A model generated the notes under the pieces. That model searched no databases. It worked only from the letters and a program-made list of their open reading frames with translations, and was not told the DNA's origin. A stretch of DNA of 64,000 nucleotides, taken from the NCBI RefSeq assembly GCF_048771995.1, contig NC_133050.1:1996501-2060500 (forward strand). Reading direction: 5' to 3'. The DNA comes from Taeniopygia guttata (lineage: Eukaryota; Chordata; Aves; Passeriformes; Estrildidae). The position numbers and the translations under genes are program-made. Below are positions 54,441-64,000 of the stretch, piece after piece (positions within the stretch are counted from its first letter, which is position 1; the number at the start of each line of letters is the position of its first letter).

Positions 54441-55735
54441 AGCGAGACAGAGCCACCTGTGCAGGGACACGGTGATGTCACGTGTATGACATCATAGCAC
54501 CTGGGGAATGAGACAGCTGGGGAGGGGGGGAACATCACAACATCACAGCTGCTGAGGTGACACACAGAGCAGGAGCCCCAAGGAACACCTGGATCCCCCC
54601 AAATTACACCTGGGACACCCCCAAAACCACCTGGAAATGCCTCAGGGACACCTGGATCAACCCTGGGACATCTGAACTTCCCTCAAAAACACCTGGATCC
54701 CCCCAAAAACCACCTGGGCCTACCCAAAACCCACCTGGTCCCACCCAGGATCTCCTGGACCGACCCAGGGACAGCTGGACCCACCCCCCAAACTCATTGG
54801 GACCCCACTGAAACTCACCTGGATCCCCCTCTAAATCCACCTGGGACCCCCAAAATGCACGAGGACTCCCCCAAAACCCACTTGGACCCACCCAGGAACA
54901 CCTGGGATCCCCCAAACTCATTTGGACCACCCCAAAGCCCACCTGGAGCCCCCCAAAATCACAGGTGTGGTCCTGCTCCCCCACTCCCCTGGGTTTGAAT
55001 TTTTGGGTCGATTTGTGTCGATTTTTGGTTTCCATTGATAAAAATCTATCCGGGGGCGGGGCCAAGGCTAATTTGGGGGGGGCTTCAGGAGGGGGCGGGG
55101 CCAGAACCCAGAGCTGGGAACTGGGAGGGGCGGGGCCTGAGGGGGCGGGGCGCTCGGTGGGCGTGTCCAGCAGCAAGGGGCGGGGCCAAAACACGGGGCA
55201 GGGTCTAAAGAGGGCGTGGTCAGTGTCTGGGGGTTCATCCTGCCCGCTCCTACCCCCCCAAATTCCCCCAGACCCTCCCTCACCGCCCCTCCTCCACTCA
55301 TGGGACACACCCCGAAACCTCCCCAGACCCTCCCCCCTCTGCCCCCCCGAACTGTTTTCACCTGGCAACCCCCAAATCTTTGGGAATTCTCACCTGGGAC
55401 CCCCTAAAGCTCCCCTGCACCCCTCCAAAATCTCCTCAGGACCACACAAACCTCACCTGGAACCCTCTAAACCTCACCTGGAAGCCCCCAAACCTCACCT
55501 GAGATCTCCAAACCTTTCCTGGGATCCCTAGACCTCACCTGGGCAGCTGGGAAACCCCAAATCACCGAGAATTCTCATCTGGGATGCCCCAAATCTCACC
55601 TGGGACCCCCCCAAAGCCTCACCTGGGACCCCCCAAACCTCACATGGGACTCCCCAAGCCACACCTGGGACCCCCTCAAAGCTCATCTAGGACCCCCCCA
55701 AAATCTCCTCAGGACCCCCCAAAAACGGCCAAAGG
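54441..55735 (+). repeat. CACCTGGGACCCCCCAAA-type degenerate repeat
   Basis: Two stretches (54,580-54,960 and 55,375-55,715) of C-rich ~20-bp units (ACCTGGGACCCCCCAAA, ACCTGGATCCCCCCAAAA) flank a GC-rich segment (54,990-55,340). The middle holds GGGGCGGGGCC boxes (55,060-55,200), GC-box-like but with no gene attached. No coding exon recognised. Confidence 0.65.
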
Positions 55736-55856
55736 TGGGGCAGGGCCAGGGCGATGACGTCACCTCTTCCTGTTTCCCCTCTCCGGCCGCGCCGCGTTCC
55801 CGCGTGTCCCCAACTGTCCCCGGCCGTGTCCCCTCCCCGGAGTGTCCCCAGAGGCC

Positions 55857-57050
55857 ATGGAGCCCCGTGAGGTGCGACAATCCCGGCAGGGGGGCGGGAG
55901 GGGACAGGGGGGACACGGCGGGGAGTGGGCAGAGGGGTGGCAGAGGGTACAGGGGAACACGGGGGTGGCAGACGGGTGGAGGGGACTGAGGGTGGTAGGA
56001 GGGAACGGGGGGGGAACAGTGGGAGACGAGAGGGTGACAAAAGGGACAGAGGGGACAGCAGAGCCCTCCAGGGAGGGGACAAACGGGACCACAGGAGGGC
56101 ACAGGGGCCACTGTAGGAGGCCACAACTGCCACCAGGCCCCTGACACCTCCCCTGTCCCATCCCCAGCTGTCCCCCCACCAGCTGCTGGAGGCGATGGTG
56201 GCCGTGGTGGCCACACTGGGTGAGCTGGTGGCCACCCTGAGAGAACTGATGGCCACCGTGGCCAGGCCGCACAGGGACGTGCTGCTGGCCGTGTCCCCAG
56301 AGTTCCTGCGGGTGGCTGTGGGGACCATGATCTTACACCTCCAGGACGCCCTGCGCTACTACCGTGTCCCCTCCCTGGGCCACCGCCCTGTCCCCTCCCT
56401 GGGCTGGACCCTGGCCAACCTCGGGGACACCCCAGGGACCACCTGGACCTGTGTGAGAGCCCTGGCCAGCGCCAGGCGTGTGCTGGACAGGCTCATAGAC
56501 AGCTGGGCCCAGCTGGCCAAGGCGGCCACCGAGCTCCGCGATGCCTGCAGGGATGCGGCCACCGGGAGGGGACAGCGGCTGGAGCTGTACCTGGGGCTGC
56601 TGGGGGACTTGGTGGCCGCGTGTGACAAAGCCACCGCCTTCCCCCAGGAGCTGCAGCGCCGGCTCGGGGACATCGAGGCTGCCCTGGAGGGGACAATGGA
56701 GGTGTCCCGATTTCCGTGCGGCCTTGGTGGCCACAGCGGCCGAGGCTGAGCAGCTGTGGGAGGCCAGTGCCCGCCTGGCCACGCATCACCTGCTGGGGAC
56801 ACTTGGGGACATCAACACCCTCTTCTTCTGTCCCTCTCCTGGCCACGGTGGCTGTGCAGTGGCCGACCGGTGCCAAAGAGCCATGGAGGACATCCCGAGG
56901 GTGCTGTGCACAGAGCAACATCACCACTGGGCCGTCATCAAGCCGGTGTCACCTCGGCAGAGACTCGGGGACATTCTGAGGGCACTTTGGGAGTACTTGG
57001 GGACACTTTGGGAAGGTGTGTGGCAATGCTGGTGGGGGCGGGGGGGGTGA
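55857..57050 (+). CDS. Unrecognised helical two-exon gene, frame broken
   Basis: A possible first exon, ATGGAGCCCCGTGAG (55,857-55,871), precedes a GTGCGA donor. Exon 2 starts at 56,168 after CATCCCCAG and keeps frame. The product is MEPRE + LSPHQLLEAMVAVVATLGEL, with amphipathic Leu/Ala/Val heptads (VATLRELMATVARPH; SARRVLDRLIDSWAQLAKAA) suggesting helical bundles over ~190 residues. The frame then shifts near 56,700: DFRAALVATAAEAEQLWEAS and LGTLGDINTLFF, obviously continuing the same protein, are in another frame to about 57,050. No signal peptide, membrane segment or known domain. It could be a pseudogene, have an unrecognised intron, or an assembly indel. The GC content is high, so part of the open frame may be compositional, but the regular heptads argue for real coding. 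Confidence 0.55.
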
Positions 57051-57293
57051 CCGAGCCTCCCCTCAGTGCCTTGCAGGAGACCTGGCTGTGATTTTGGGGT
57101 CGGGGGGGTCCCCAGGCAGCCCCCACTGCTGAGCACTGACCCTGCCCCGGGGGGCGCCGGGACCCCCCAAAAACCACACCCGCACCCCCTTCAGTGCCCC
57201 CGAACCCCCCTTGAGAACTGACCCCCCTCACCGGGCACTGGGACGAGTGGAGACCCCCTCTTGGCTTTCTGGGGGTCGAGATGACCCCGAGAT

Positions 57294-57795
57294 TGTGAAA
57301 AGTCCTTTTCTCCCAGCCCGCGCGGGCAGAGAAGGAGTCGAGATGCGGAGCTTTGCTTCTCAGGGCCGTTTATTTTCCCTTTTCTCTAACAGCTTTGTCT
57401 GCTCTGCTGAGCTCTGTCTAGCAGGTCGGTCTGTGGCAGTCTCCCTGCCCTCAGGGCGCTGTTTGCCTTCTACACTAAATACCTGTACTGTGTTTACAAT
57501 AACGTGCCAATATCTATCGTTTATGTTGGACAGTGTGTCTCTACCTTCAACCAACAGAAAAGTGTCACCATCACAGCAAGACATGGAGGGCAAAAAGGAG
57601 AAGAAGGTCAGGACACACCCAGATCCCTCCACCTTGTCCCATTGAACCCCGTATTTTAAAATGTTAAAATTCTACTTTTCCACCCTGTGTTAATTCACCT
57701 ACCACGCTACTCAAACCCTTGTGCCTTGTAATTCCCCATGCAAAGTTGGCAATTTTCTCCAGGGGCTAAAACCACAGCCACCGGTGTTCTTGACA
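57294..57795 (-). mobile_element. Solo LTR
   Basis: On the minus strand it begins TGTCAAGAACACCGGTGGCT (57,795) and ends CTTTTCACA (57,294), 502 bp. An AATAAACGG poly(A) signal on the minus strand lies near 57,369. No ERV coding sequence adjoins either end. No clear target-site duplication. Confidence 0.7.
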
Positions 57796-58640
57796 CTATG
57801 CCAAGGTCTCCGAGGCCCCTGCCAGGGTCTGGATCCATCCAGGGCAGCCAGAGGGATGTCCTGGATTCTGACACCCCCCAATTACTGAGCAGTGGGAGCC
57901 CCCCGGGCACTGCCCCCCCCTCACCAAGCACCGGGATAGGGACCGGACCCCCCTCGAACCCTGGGAACCCCACAAGCACCGGGACCCCCCAGGCAGCGCC
58001 ACCCCCGTGCACTGGGACAGGGACCGGGCCCCCCTCGTGCACCGACCCCCCTGAGCACTGGGCCCGAACCCCCTTTGTGCCCCCCATCCATGACGGAGGT
58101 TCCATCCTGTCCCCTTTGACCCCCCAGAGCCGTGGGACCCCCAGGAACAGTGCAGGGACTGTGGGGGACCCCAAGGGCTGGGGGGGCACGGGGGGTTCAC
58201 CAGCACTAGGGGAGTCCCTTAGGGTTTGGTCCTTCCCCCCCCCCGTTATTTCCCAAGGCCCACTATTATCATCAGGGTCCCCCCCAATTTACTGGGACCC
58301 CCCCATTCACTGCTTCCCCCCTTCCCTGACCCCCCGAAGCGTTGGGACCCCCCGAGCTATGAGCCCCCCGCAGTGCACCAGGACCCCCACTCACCTCCCA
58401 TCCCCCATCCATGGGAACCCCCCCAAATCACAGCAGCACAGGAGAAGAAGCCAACACCTTCCCCACACCCAGCATGGATCACCAGGACTACAGATCAGCA
58501 GGGCTCTGCCCAACGGGGGTCACTGGGGATCATCAAGCCCGGATCCTCCCATGGGGGATGGAGCTGGAGCAGCGTACCAAGCTCTTCCCTCACTCTCTTC
58601 CCTCACTCCAAGCTCTTCTCTCACTCGGGGCACTCACAGG
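57796..58640 (+). repeat. C-rich degenerate repeat (GCACCGGGACCCCCC-type)
   Basis: Imperfect units such as 'AGCACCGGGATAGGGACCGG' and ACCGGGACCCCCC with A-C-G-G-G-A cores spread over 57,880-58,400. A 260+ codon Pro/Ser/Thr/Gly-rich open frame through it is compositional. Lies just 3' of the zinc-finger gene and may be its 3' flank or UTR. Confidence 0.55.
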
Positions 58641-58647
58641 GCTTCCC

Positions 58648-59667
58648 TTAGTGGTGCCTCCGTTGGTGCTGGGTCAAGGCTGAGCTCTGTGAGAAGCTCT
58701 TCCCACACTGCCCACACTCGTAGGGCCTCTCCCCTGTGTGGATGCGCTGGTGTGTTCTCAGGTCTGCTCTCCGCCCAAAGCACTTCCCACATTCCAAGCA
58801 CTCATAGGGCCGTTCCCCAGTGTGGGTCACCTGGTGCTTGATCAGGCCAGACCTGTCTCTGAAACCCTTCCCACACTTTCCACACTCGAAGGGCCTCTCC
58901 CCGGTGTGGATGCGCCGGTGCATGGTGAGGTTGGAGTTGCGGTTGAAGCCCTTCCCACAGTCGGGGCAGCGGAAGGGCCTCTCCTCTGTGTGAATCCGCT
59001 CATGTACGAGGAGATCAGAGCTGGTCTGAAACCTTTTCTCACACTGGGGACACTCGTAGGGCCTCTCCCCTGTGTGGATGCGCTGGTGTGTTCTCAGGTG
59101 TGAGCTCCGCCCAAAGCTCTTCCCACATTCCAAGCACTCATAGGGCCGTTCCCCAGTGTGGGTCACCTGGTGCTCGATCAGGCCAGACGTGTCTCTGAAA
59201 CCCTTCCCACACTTCCCACACTCGAAGGGCCTCTCCCCGGTGTGGATGCGCCGGTGCACGGTGAGGTTGGAGTTTTGTGTGAAGCCCTTCCCGCAGTCGG
59301 GGCAGCGGAAGGGCCTCTCCTCTGTGTGACTCCGCCCATGTCTGAGGAGATGGAAGCTTCTCTGAAACCTCTTCCCACACTCCCCACACTCGTAGGGCCT
59401 CTCCCCAGTGTGGATCCTCTGGTGCCGGATCAGATGGGATCTCCAGCTGAAACCCTTCCCACATTCCAAGCACTTGTGGGGCTTCTCCCTGCCATGAGGC
59501 TCCTCCACCAGCTCCGAGCTCTGGCTGGATCTCCGCCTGCCTTCCTGGCTCAGGGGGGCTCTTTCCTCCCCGCTGCTCCCTGGGCTGGGTTTGCAGCTCC
59601 TCCTCCTGCAGCATCTCCGGGGCTTTTCCTCCTCCTCCATCCAGACACGCCCAGGGAATGAAAAATC
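58648..59667 (-). CDS. C2H2 zinc-finger protein, last exon, ten fingers
   Basis: The exon begins after an acceptor (CCCCAAACCAG, 59,667/59,668) with [18 protein letters not shown], an acidic/basic head, and ends at TAA (58,648-58,650). Ten Kruppel-type fingers have HTGE(R/K)P-type linkers; two linkers are HTEERPF, and a third (after finger 2) is SHTEERP. Helix residues -1,2,3,6 by finger: WSHR, RFHR, QSNV, DSGE, RSHT, TSDV, RSNM, DSGK, RADT, QSAQ. Fingers 2-5 and 6-9 are paralogous blocks of four. Likely a nuclear DNA-binding regulator. No KRAB or SCAN domain is in this exon. The 5' exon(s) were not identified; a GC-rich block at 60,290-60,480 may hold the promoter. Open and intact. Confidence 0.88.
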   Translation of the reverse strand, partial: DFSFPGRVWMEEEEKPRRCCRRRSCKPSPGSSGEERAPLSQEGRRRSSQSSELVEEPHGREKPHKCLECGKGFSWRSHLIRHQRIHTGERPYECGECGKRFQRSFHLLRHGRSHTEERPFRCPDCGKGFTQNSNLTVHRRIHTGERPFECGKCGKGFRDTSGLIEHQVTHTGERPYECLECGKSFGRSSHLRTHQRIHTGERPYECPQCEKRFQTSSDLLVHERIHTEERPFRCPDCGKGFNRNSNLTMHRRIHTGERPFECGKCGKGFRDRSGLIKHQVTHTGERPYECLECGKCFGRRADLRTHQRIHTGERPYECGQCGKSFSQSSALTQHQRRHH

Positions 59668-60490
59668 CTGGTTTGGGGAAAAAAACAAGAGGAGAGCACC
59701 TTGGACTAGACGTTCCTCCTTGCTCCAGTTTATCTCAGGAAGTCATTGGGAATCCTGTGTCTGTAAGAACCTCCAAAACACCAAGATTCAGCCCAAAAAT
59801 CCCACAAACTTCAAGATACAGATCAAAAACTCCCCAAACATCACAAGTCAGCAAAAACCTCCTCCAAAACATAAAGATTCAGCTGCCACATAAAACCAAA
59901 GCACCAACATTTAGCCCAAGAAAGCTCAGAAACACCAAGATTCACTCCGTGAAAATCCTGGATCCCCCTCCACAGTCACCTGCTGCATGTGAGGGGAGAA
60001 ACGCTCCTGGGGCTGGGGGGAGGCTGCAGATACATGGAGGGGTGGAACCTACTGCTGCTTCCTCTTTCTGCTCCTTCTCCTCCTCCTGTGTCTCTGCTCT
60101 TCCTCACACTCCTCTTCCTCCTGCTATTCCTCCTTCCCCTGTGCAATCCCACCTTCTCCTGCCACCTGCATCGTTTGACCATTCTGTTCCTCAAGCCTGC
60201 TTCTCCTTCCCTTCTCCTCCTGCCCCCAGGCCCAGCACCCACTGCCGGCTCCCTCTTCCCCCCAGACCCACAGCATCCCAGCCGAGGGGCAGGGATGGAG
60301 CTGGGGCAGGTCGGGCTGGGGCAGCGCTGGGCTCTCGGCCGCTCCCGCCCGCACTCGGTCCCCACTGCAGCCGCTCCCGCCAGGACAGCGCGGGGGGGCC
60401 CGGCCTTGGCGCTGCCCCACTCCCACCTCCCCAAATTCCCCTCGCAGGGGCGATGGGGCCGAGGGGAGGAGTCCAGTTGGGGAAGGCTCA
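59668..60490. other. Upstream intron/flank of the zinc-finger gene
   Basis: 59,750-59,960 has AAAC-rich degenerate repeats ('CCAAGATTCAGCCCAAAAA'-like words). 60,040-60,240 is a CTCCT-rich pyrimidine tract on the plus strand. 60,290-60,480 is GC-rich with several CpGs, a candidate promoter for the minus-strand zinc-finger gene. No exon 1 could be called. Confidence 0.45.
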
Positions 60491-60499
60491 GAGGGCCAG

Positions 60500-60960
60500 G
60501 GAGCTGTAAACAAGGGAGTGACAGGAGAAGGAATCGGTTTCAGAAAATGTTATTAATTGATGACACAGACTGCTGCTCAGCCAAGGCCCTGCTCAATTCA
60601 TGAACTTCCAGAAGAACAACAAAGACTTAACAGAGCCATGAATATCATTTGCTGTATAAAAGCAGGGAGCATATTAAGGGAGTATGTAGTAGGTGGATTG
60701 GGAAGTCTGTAGCTCTCAAGTGCTTCTGCCAATGGGGAAAGCAGAGGGAGATGTGGCCAGGAGAATTAGGATTAAAGGGAGGCTGTGTCCTCCAGCAATT
60801 GGAGAGATCCCATGGGGAATGTCCCATGGCCACTCTCATTTTTAGAAATGAAAGTAGTTTCACAGGACTCCTCTGTCTGCTTTGTGGACAGAATCCTCTG
60901 GTGATGTCAATTTTTCCACACACCCTGGGGCAGGGAGTGCAGCTGAAGGTGCCTCACCCA
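60500..60960 (+). mobile_element. LTR-like sequence of the right-edge ERV
   Basis: The plus strand has TGTATAAAAGC at 60,653-60,663 and ATTAAAGG at 60,771 about 115 bp downstream, spaced as promoter and poly(A) signal of an LTR. ERV gag/pol pieces follow on the same strand. No unambiguous primer site or TG...CA ends. 60,960-61,130 could be the leader. Confidence 0.45.
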
Positions 60961-61130
60961 CTTTGGGTGATCGGCTCCCTTGGCTGGCGGCGGCACCGGG
61001 GATTGATTGGGGACCCGGGAGTGACCAGGAGACAGACGAGTGACACATCAGGGGGGTCTGTGAAGAGTCAGCAGGGAGAGAGCACTGAAAATCTCATCAG
61101 TGAGTGCCCTGGGATCTTTGGGGAGTGAAC

Positions 61131-62079
61131 ATGGCAGGGCACCCATGGAGGGGAGAAAAGGGAAAGCCACTGAGGGGTCCTGGCCAAACGGATGATGATC
61201 CCAAAATGTCTCTGAAGGGTCCCTTGGGAGAATGCTGAGGTAGTTTGCACATTCCCCCAGAGGTAATTAAGGACATGGACACCCGGGGGGGGGGCAATAA
61301 GGGAAGGGGAGAAGGGATTTGGACAACAGGGGATGGAGGGTGTTGGTGTGCTGGGAAGGGATCGGGTGAAGGGGAGTGTGCAGCAATATGGTTCAGGCAA
61401 GAAGCAGCAGGAGGAATCTATGCAGTAAGAAAATGGATGATAGAAAAGAGGAGGAAGAGAAAAATACTCAGGATGGGGATGTTTTTCAGCAGGGTCTTAT
61501 CCTGACAATTTGCCAGCTGATACTCTGAATTCCCAGTTTCCAGGAGAGGAAAAGCAGGAGGTCAGGATGTCAGGGGTTTCTCTGTGGTGGGCAGCGGCAG
61601 CAGCGGGCGCAGAGGTGCGGGACCGGGAGCAGGGCTGGGGGCCTGTGGGGAGCTGCGGGGCCGGGCCGGGGCTGTGGGGCAGCCGGGGCTCAGCGCCGGG
61701 CGCTGCCTGAGCCCACCAGCCCCGGGCAGGGCCGGCAGTGGCCCCCGGCCCCCAGGAGGCTGCGGGACGCCCCGGCCGCTGCCCGGCCCCGGGGAGCTGC
61801 CGGCCCTGCCCGCCGGGGGGGCCGCCTTTGGACACTGCGGCAGGACAGGCACCGGCTCTGCCACACGGGCTGTGCAGGGGACCCTGAGCACAAGGAGCAA
61901 AACAAAGCAACATCTGGGAAATGCAGAGTGCACATGGATGGATCAGGATTTTCTGTGAAGGATTTGGCTTGGGTCCCTGCAGAAAGGAAAGATTTTGCAG
62001 AAAGCTCAGCAGCTCTCAGAGGATGAGCATCCACAGGCAGTGACCACGGCTGCAGGAGTGGCACAAGAAGGCCCTGCAG
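61131..62079. other. ERV interior of unclear origin and a GC-rich block
   Basis: 61,131-61,560 is open in short frames without gag similarity that I can name. 61,570-61,870 is strongly GC-rich and CpG-rich, unlike its flanks, so it is perhaps a later insertion or a captured exon. No domain recognised. Confidence 0.4.
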
Positions 62080-62550
62080 CATTTGAGCAAAAAGGCACAG
62101 CAGCTGAAGGCAAGGAGGGATGAGCAAAAGGCCAAGCTGAAGGCAAAGGCCATGGCAGAGTTCCCACAGCCCCTGAGGGACCAACCCCAGGGCCCAAGGG
62201 GGCCCCAGCACCCAGGGGACGGCGTCGGCCACAAGCACCCGGCAGAGGCATTGCCCTCCTGGCCAGGGCAGAGCCCACCCAAACAGCCCCTGGGAAGGAG
62301 TCAGGGCTCCAGCTGCAGCCCACAAGGACACTGCAAGCACAGACAGCAGCACCCTCAGGAGGAGCGAGTCCACCCCTGCATGGACATGGATTGTCAGGGC
62401 TCTCTGAGCTCCCATCCCACCGGGGACCCACCACACTGCAGCCCTGGAGAACATCCAGGCTGGGTCTGCATCCAGAGGAGGCCTCTCCTGATGGACACAG
62501 GGGCCTCTCCATCCACTCTGAATCTTACACCTAAGGGGGGAACGTTGTAA
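62080..62550 (+). pseudogene. ERV gag end and protease start
   Basis: A basic head (AQQLKARRDEQKAKLKAKAM) is followed by Pro/Gln/His-rich sequence with CSPQGHCKH, a possible decayed zinc knuckle. Then comes PLLMDTGASPSTLNL, the catalytic motif (DTGA) of retroviral aspartic protease. The frame stops ten codons later, so protease is truncated. Gag-to-protease order on the plus strand agrees with RT further right. Confidence 0.7.
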
Positions 62551-62739
62551 AGGAATGTTTTTATTATTAAAGGAATAAATAGGAAAGCTGAGCTGGTATC
62601 ATTTGTTCAATTAGGAGCTGCGGGGAGGTGGTTTGAACTAAACTAATTTCTTTCTCTTCCTACTGTGACTGTTATTAACTAGGAAGGAATTTGGTGGTGG
62701 CATTGTAATACTGTAAAAGGTGATACAGAGGCTATTGCT
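62551..62739. other. Broken protease/pol linker
   Basis: AT-rich, stop-rich sequence between the protease motif and the first RT-like frame; no motif visible. Confidence 0.4.
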
Positions 62740-63300
62740 GCTGTACCTTTGTGTCAAATGTCTGGCAAGGCCTATGCTGAAGGGAACCCAGAGGTGTGGG
62801 CAGCCCCAGGGAAAGAGGGAAAATTTGATGTGGAGCCTCTCCAAATTACTTGGAAGCAACTAGGACAAGTGGGGGCTAAAAGCAACACCCTGTTCCAGGG
62901 GAGGGAAGGAAGGGCTCACAGCCTGGTATGGAGTCCCTGCTAAAGGCAGGGCTTTTGGAGCCAGGGATGTCTCCCTACAGCACTCCTATCCTGCCAGTCA
63001 GGGAATCAGATGGCTCCAATGAGGAGCACAAGAACAAGTGGTAGACAAAGCCTCTGTGAAATGGCTGAATTTCCTGGCTAAAAACATCTTTTCAGTATTT
63101 GAAAAAAAAAAAAAAAGGCAAATGGTGGAGAAAAAGGTTAAATATTTGGGACATACTGGGACTGAAGGTTTCTTGTGCATTCACCCAGAGAGGGTCTGGG
63201 CAATCTCAGGAGTAACATTACCCATGACTAAAAAGGAGCTGCAACAATTCTGTATTGAGGATTCTCTGTTCCAGCCAGAACATTGTAGGACTTTGTAACT
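62740..63300 (+). pseudogene. ERV reverse transcriptase fragment
   Basis: The piece at 63,135-63,270 encodes VKYLGHTGTEGFLCIHPERV then WAISGVTLPMTKKELQQF, the RT thumb start (VKYLG......P.RV.AI...P.P.TK..L..F). Upstream, 62,749-62,943 has FDVEPLQITWKQLGQ in an RT-like position. The palm with YXDD was not found; an A14 run lies at 63,101-63,114. Stops separate the pieces. Confidence 0.7.
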
Positions 63301-63422
63301 CCAGACAGCCTCTATGCTGTGGTATGGACAGGAGAAAGCAAAACTTGAGAAAATGAACAACCAAAAAATTTGATGCCTCAGCTGTGGCTCTTCCAGACTC
63401 AGAAAAGAAAACAGAATTGTAG

Positions 63423-64000
63423 GTGAATGTTCAACAGGGCCATGCCAAAGGAATTCTTGGGCCAAAATGTTTCACCCAGTGGCCAGAGTGGCCTCATTGT
63501 CTGCAGAATTGTGCAGCCACAGCTTCAACGGGAACCGAGGCCCAAAACCTGATGACAACACGATCTCCAACTGTTCCAGTCTGCCATCAAGTTCAAGCTC
63601 TGATAACCAAAAGAGCCTCGCAATGGATGAGCAGTGCTCGGTTATTACAGTGTGAAACTTGTTCAGTGGCACAGGAGGATTCAGAACTGAGGACAGGGGA
63701 AGGGTTTAACCCAGCCTCCTGTTTGAACAGACCCCAGAGGGGCTGGGAAGAAACCCAGCACTGCATTCAAGTGACAGAGCTCCAGACCCAGCCTGGGGGA
63801 GATTCAGGAGACATTGCCTGGCCTGAGGCAGAAAATGTCTTTGGGGATGGCTCTTCAAGGGCAGCAGAAGGGAAAAGAGTTCCAAGACACGCTGTTATTG
63901 AGGAAAGGGAATCAGACAAAGCCCAGGTTACCCCCCATGGTCAGCTCAACCGGCACAGCTGTGTGTGCTTGTAAGAGCCAGGCACTGACATGCCCTGAGC
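63423..64000 (+). pseudogene. ERV pol, RT-RNase H connection, runs to window edge
   Basis: Codons from 63,430 include QGHAKGILGPKCFTQWPEWP, HCLQNCAATASTGTEAQNLM then VQALITKRASQWMSSARLLQ. These match the ...GWP.CL.A.AA....EA.KL...... / V..L......W.S..RLL.YE segment of gammaretrovirus-like pol. The same segment occurs at 39,900-40,302 (minus) and 19,885-20,150 (plus) in other ERVs here. The open frame continues to 63,974; RNase H and integrase would lie beyond the window. Confidence 0.75.

Noticed and set aside
55060-55210. GC-box cluster (GGGGCGGGGCC) as a promoter for the 55.9-kb gene
   Set aside because: Boxes are embedded in degenerate repeat 650 bp upstream with no initiator or CpG island contiguous with the gene; possible but not supportable.
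57738-58841. 367-codon plus-strand frame
   Set aside because: Proline/serine/threonine-rich translation of a C-rich degenerate repeat, ending inside the antisense of the zinc-finger exon.
58738-59661. Plus-strand frames opposite the zinc-finger exon
   Set aside because: Repetitive antisense of C2H2 fingers; the minus strand has the ten intact fingers.

Overview
The window looks like bird nuclear DNA, most likely from a songbird (passerine). The evidence is: CR1 LINE 3' ends in both orientations; several LTR retroelement families with avian-type LTRs and His- or Lys-type primer sites; small, GC-rich, multi-exon genes with very short introns; and fragments of families that are multi-copy in passerines (PIM-like kinases, MROH HEAT-repeat proteins, PAK-like kinases, C2H2 zinc fingers). 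I see no bacterial-style operon, CRISPR array, rRNA or tRNA. Species and chromosome cannot be set from sequence alone. Layout, left: 1-4.9 kb holds two minus-strand endogenous retroviruses (ERVs), one with LTR, tRNA-His-type primer site, gag and a truncated integrase, the other reduced to an LTR plus a tRNA-Lys-type primer site. From 6.3 to 14.8 kb lies a minus-strand ELL2-like locus in which the block of exons 4-8 occurs twice in direct tandem. Exons 5, 6 and 7 have identical lengths in both blocks (254, 125 and 91 bp). One block has a stop in exon 8. 15-25.6 kb is mostly non-genic: CR1, a G/T tract, ERV pol and LTR pieces, a degenerate telomere-like block, and GC-rich DNA with no recognisable gene. 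Layout, centre: 25.6-26.8 kb is an ERV integrase/env remnant. 27.9-31.6 kb holds an apparently intact five-exon PIM-like kinase gene (416 codons plus stop) followed by a decayed second PIM copy. 32.5-36.5 kb holds an LTR, a roughly 60-70 bp minisatellite, an env-tail/PPT/LTR piece, and a purine-rich to pyrimidine-rich switch (GCAAG to CTTGC) at about 35,955. 36.7-40.9 kb is a broken minus-strand ERV (RT, RNase H, integrase, env SU) interrupted by a plus-strand LTR. 42.6 kb carries one PAK-like kinase exon. Layout, right: 44.0-45.9 kb is a TGACATCA/TGACGTCA minisatellite that abuts the 3' end of a 15-exon MROH-like gene (45.9-50.8 kb, minus). That gene has a GGATG microsatellite in an intron and one phase-breaking exon. 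51.2-54.2 kb is a Lys-primer ERV (gag and LTR). CACCTG/GGGACCCC-rich repeats follow, then an unrecognised helical two-exon gene (55.9-57.0 kb, plus), a solo LTR, a ten-finger zinc-finger exon (58.6-59.7 kb, minus) and a plus-strand ERV with protease and RT pieces that runs off the right edge. The host genes do not form a pathway. The window reads as a repeat-rich mosaic of duplicated gene-family members, with the PIM gene, the zinc-finger exon and possibly MROH the best candidates for expressed coding sequence.
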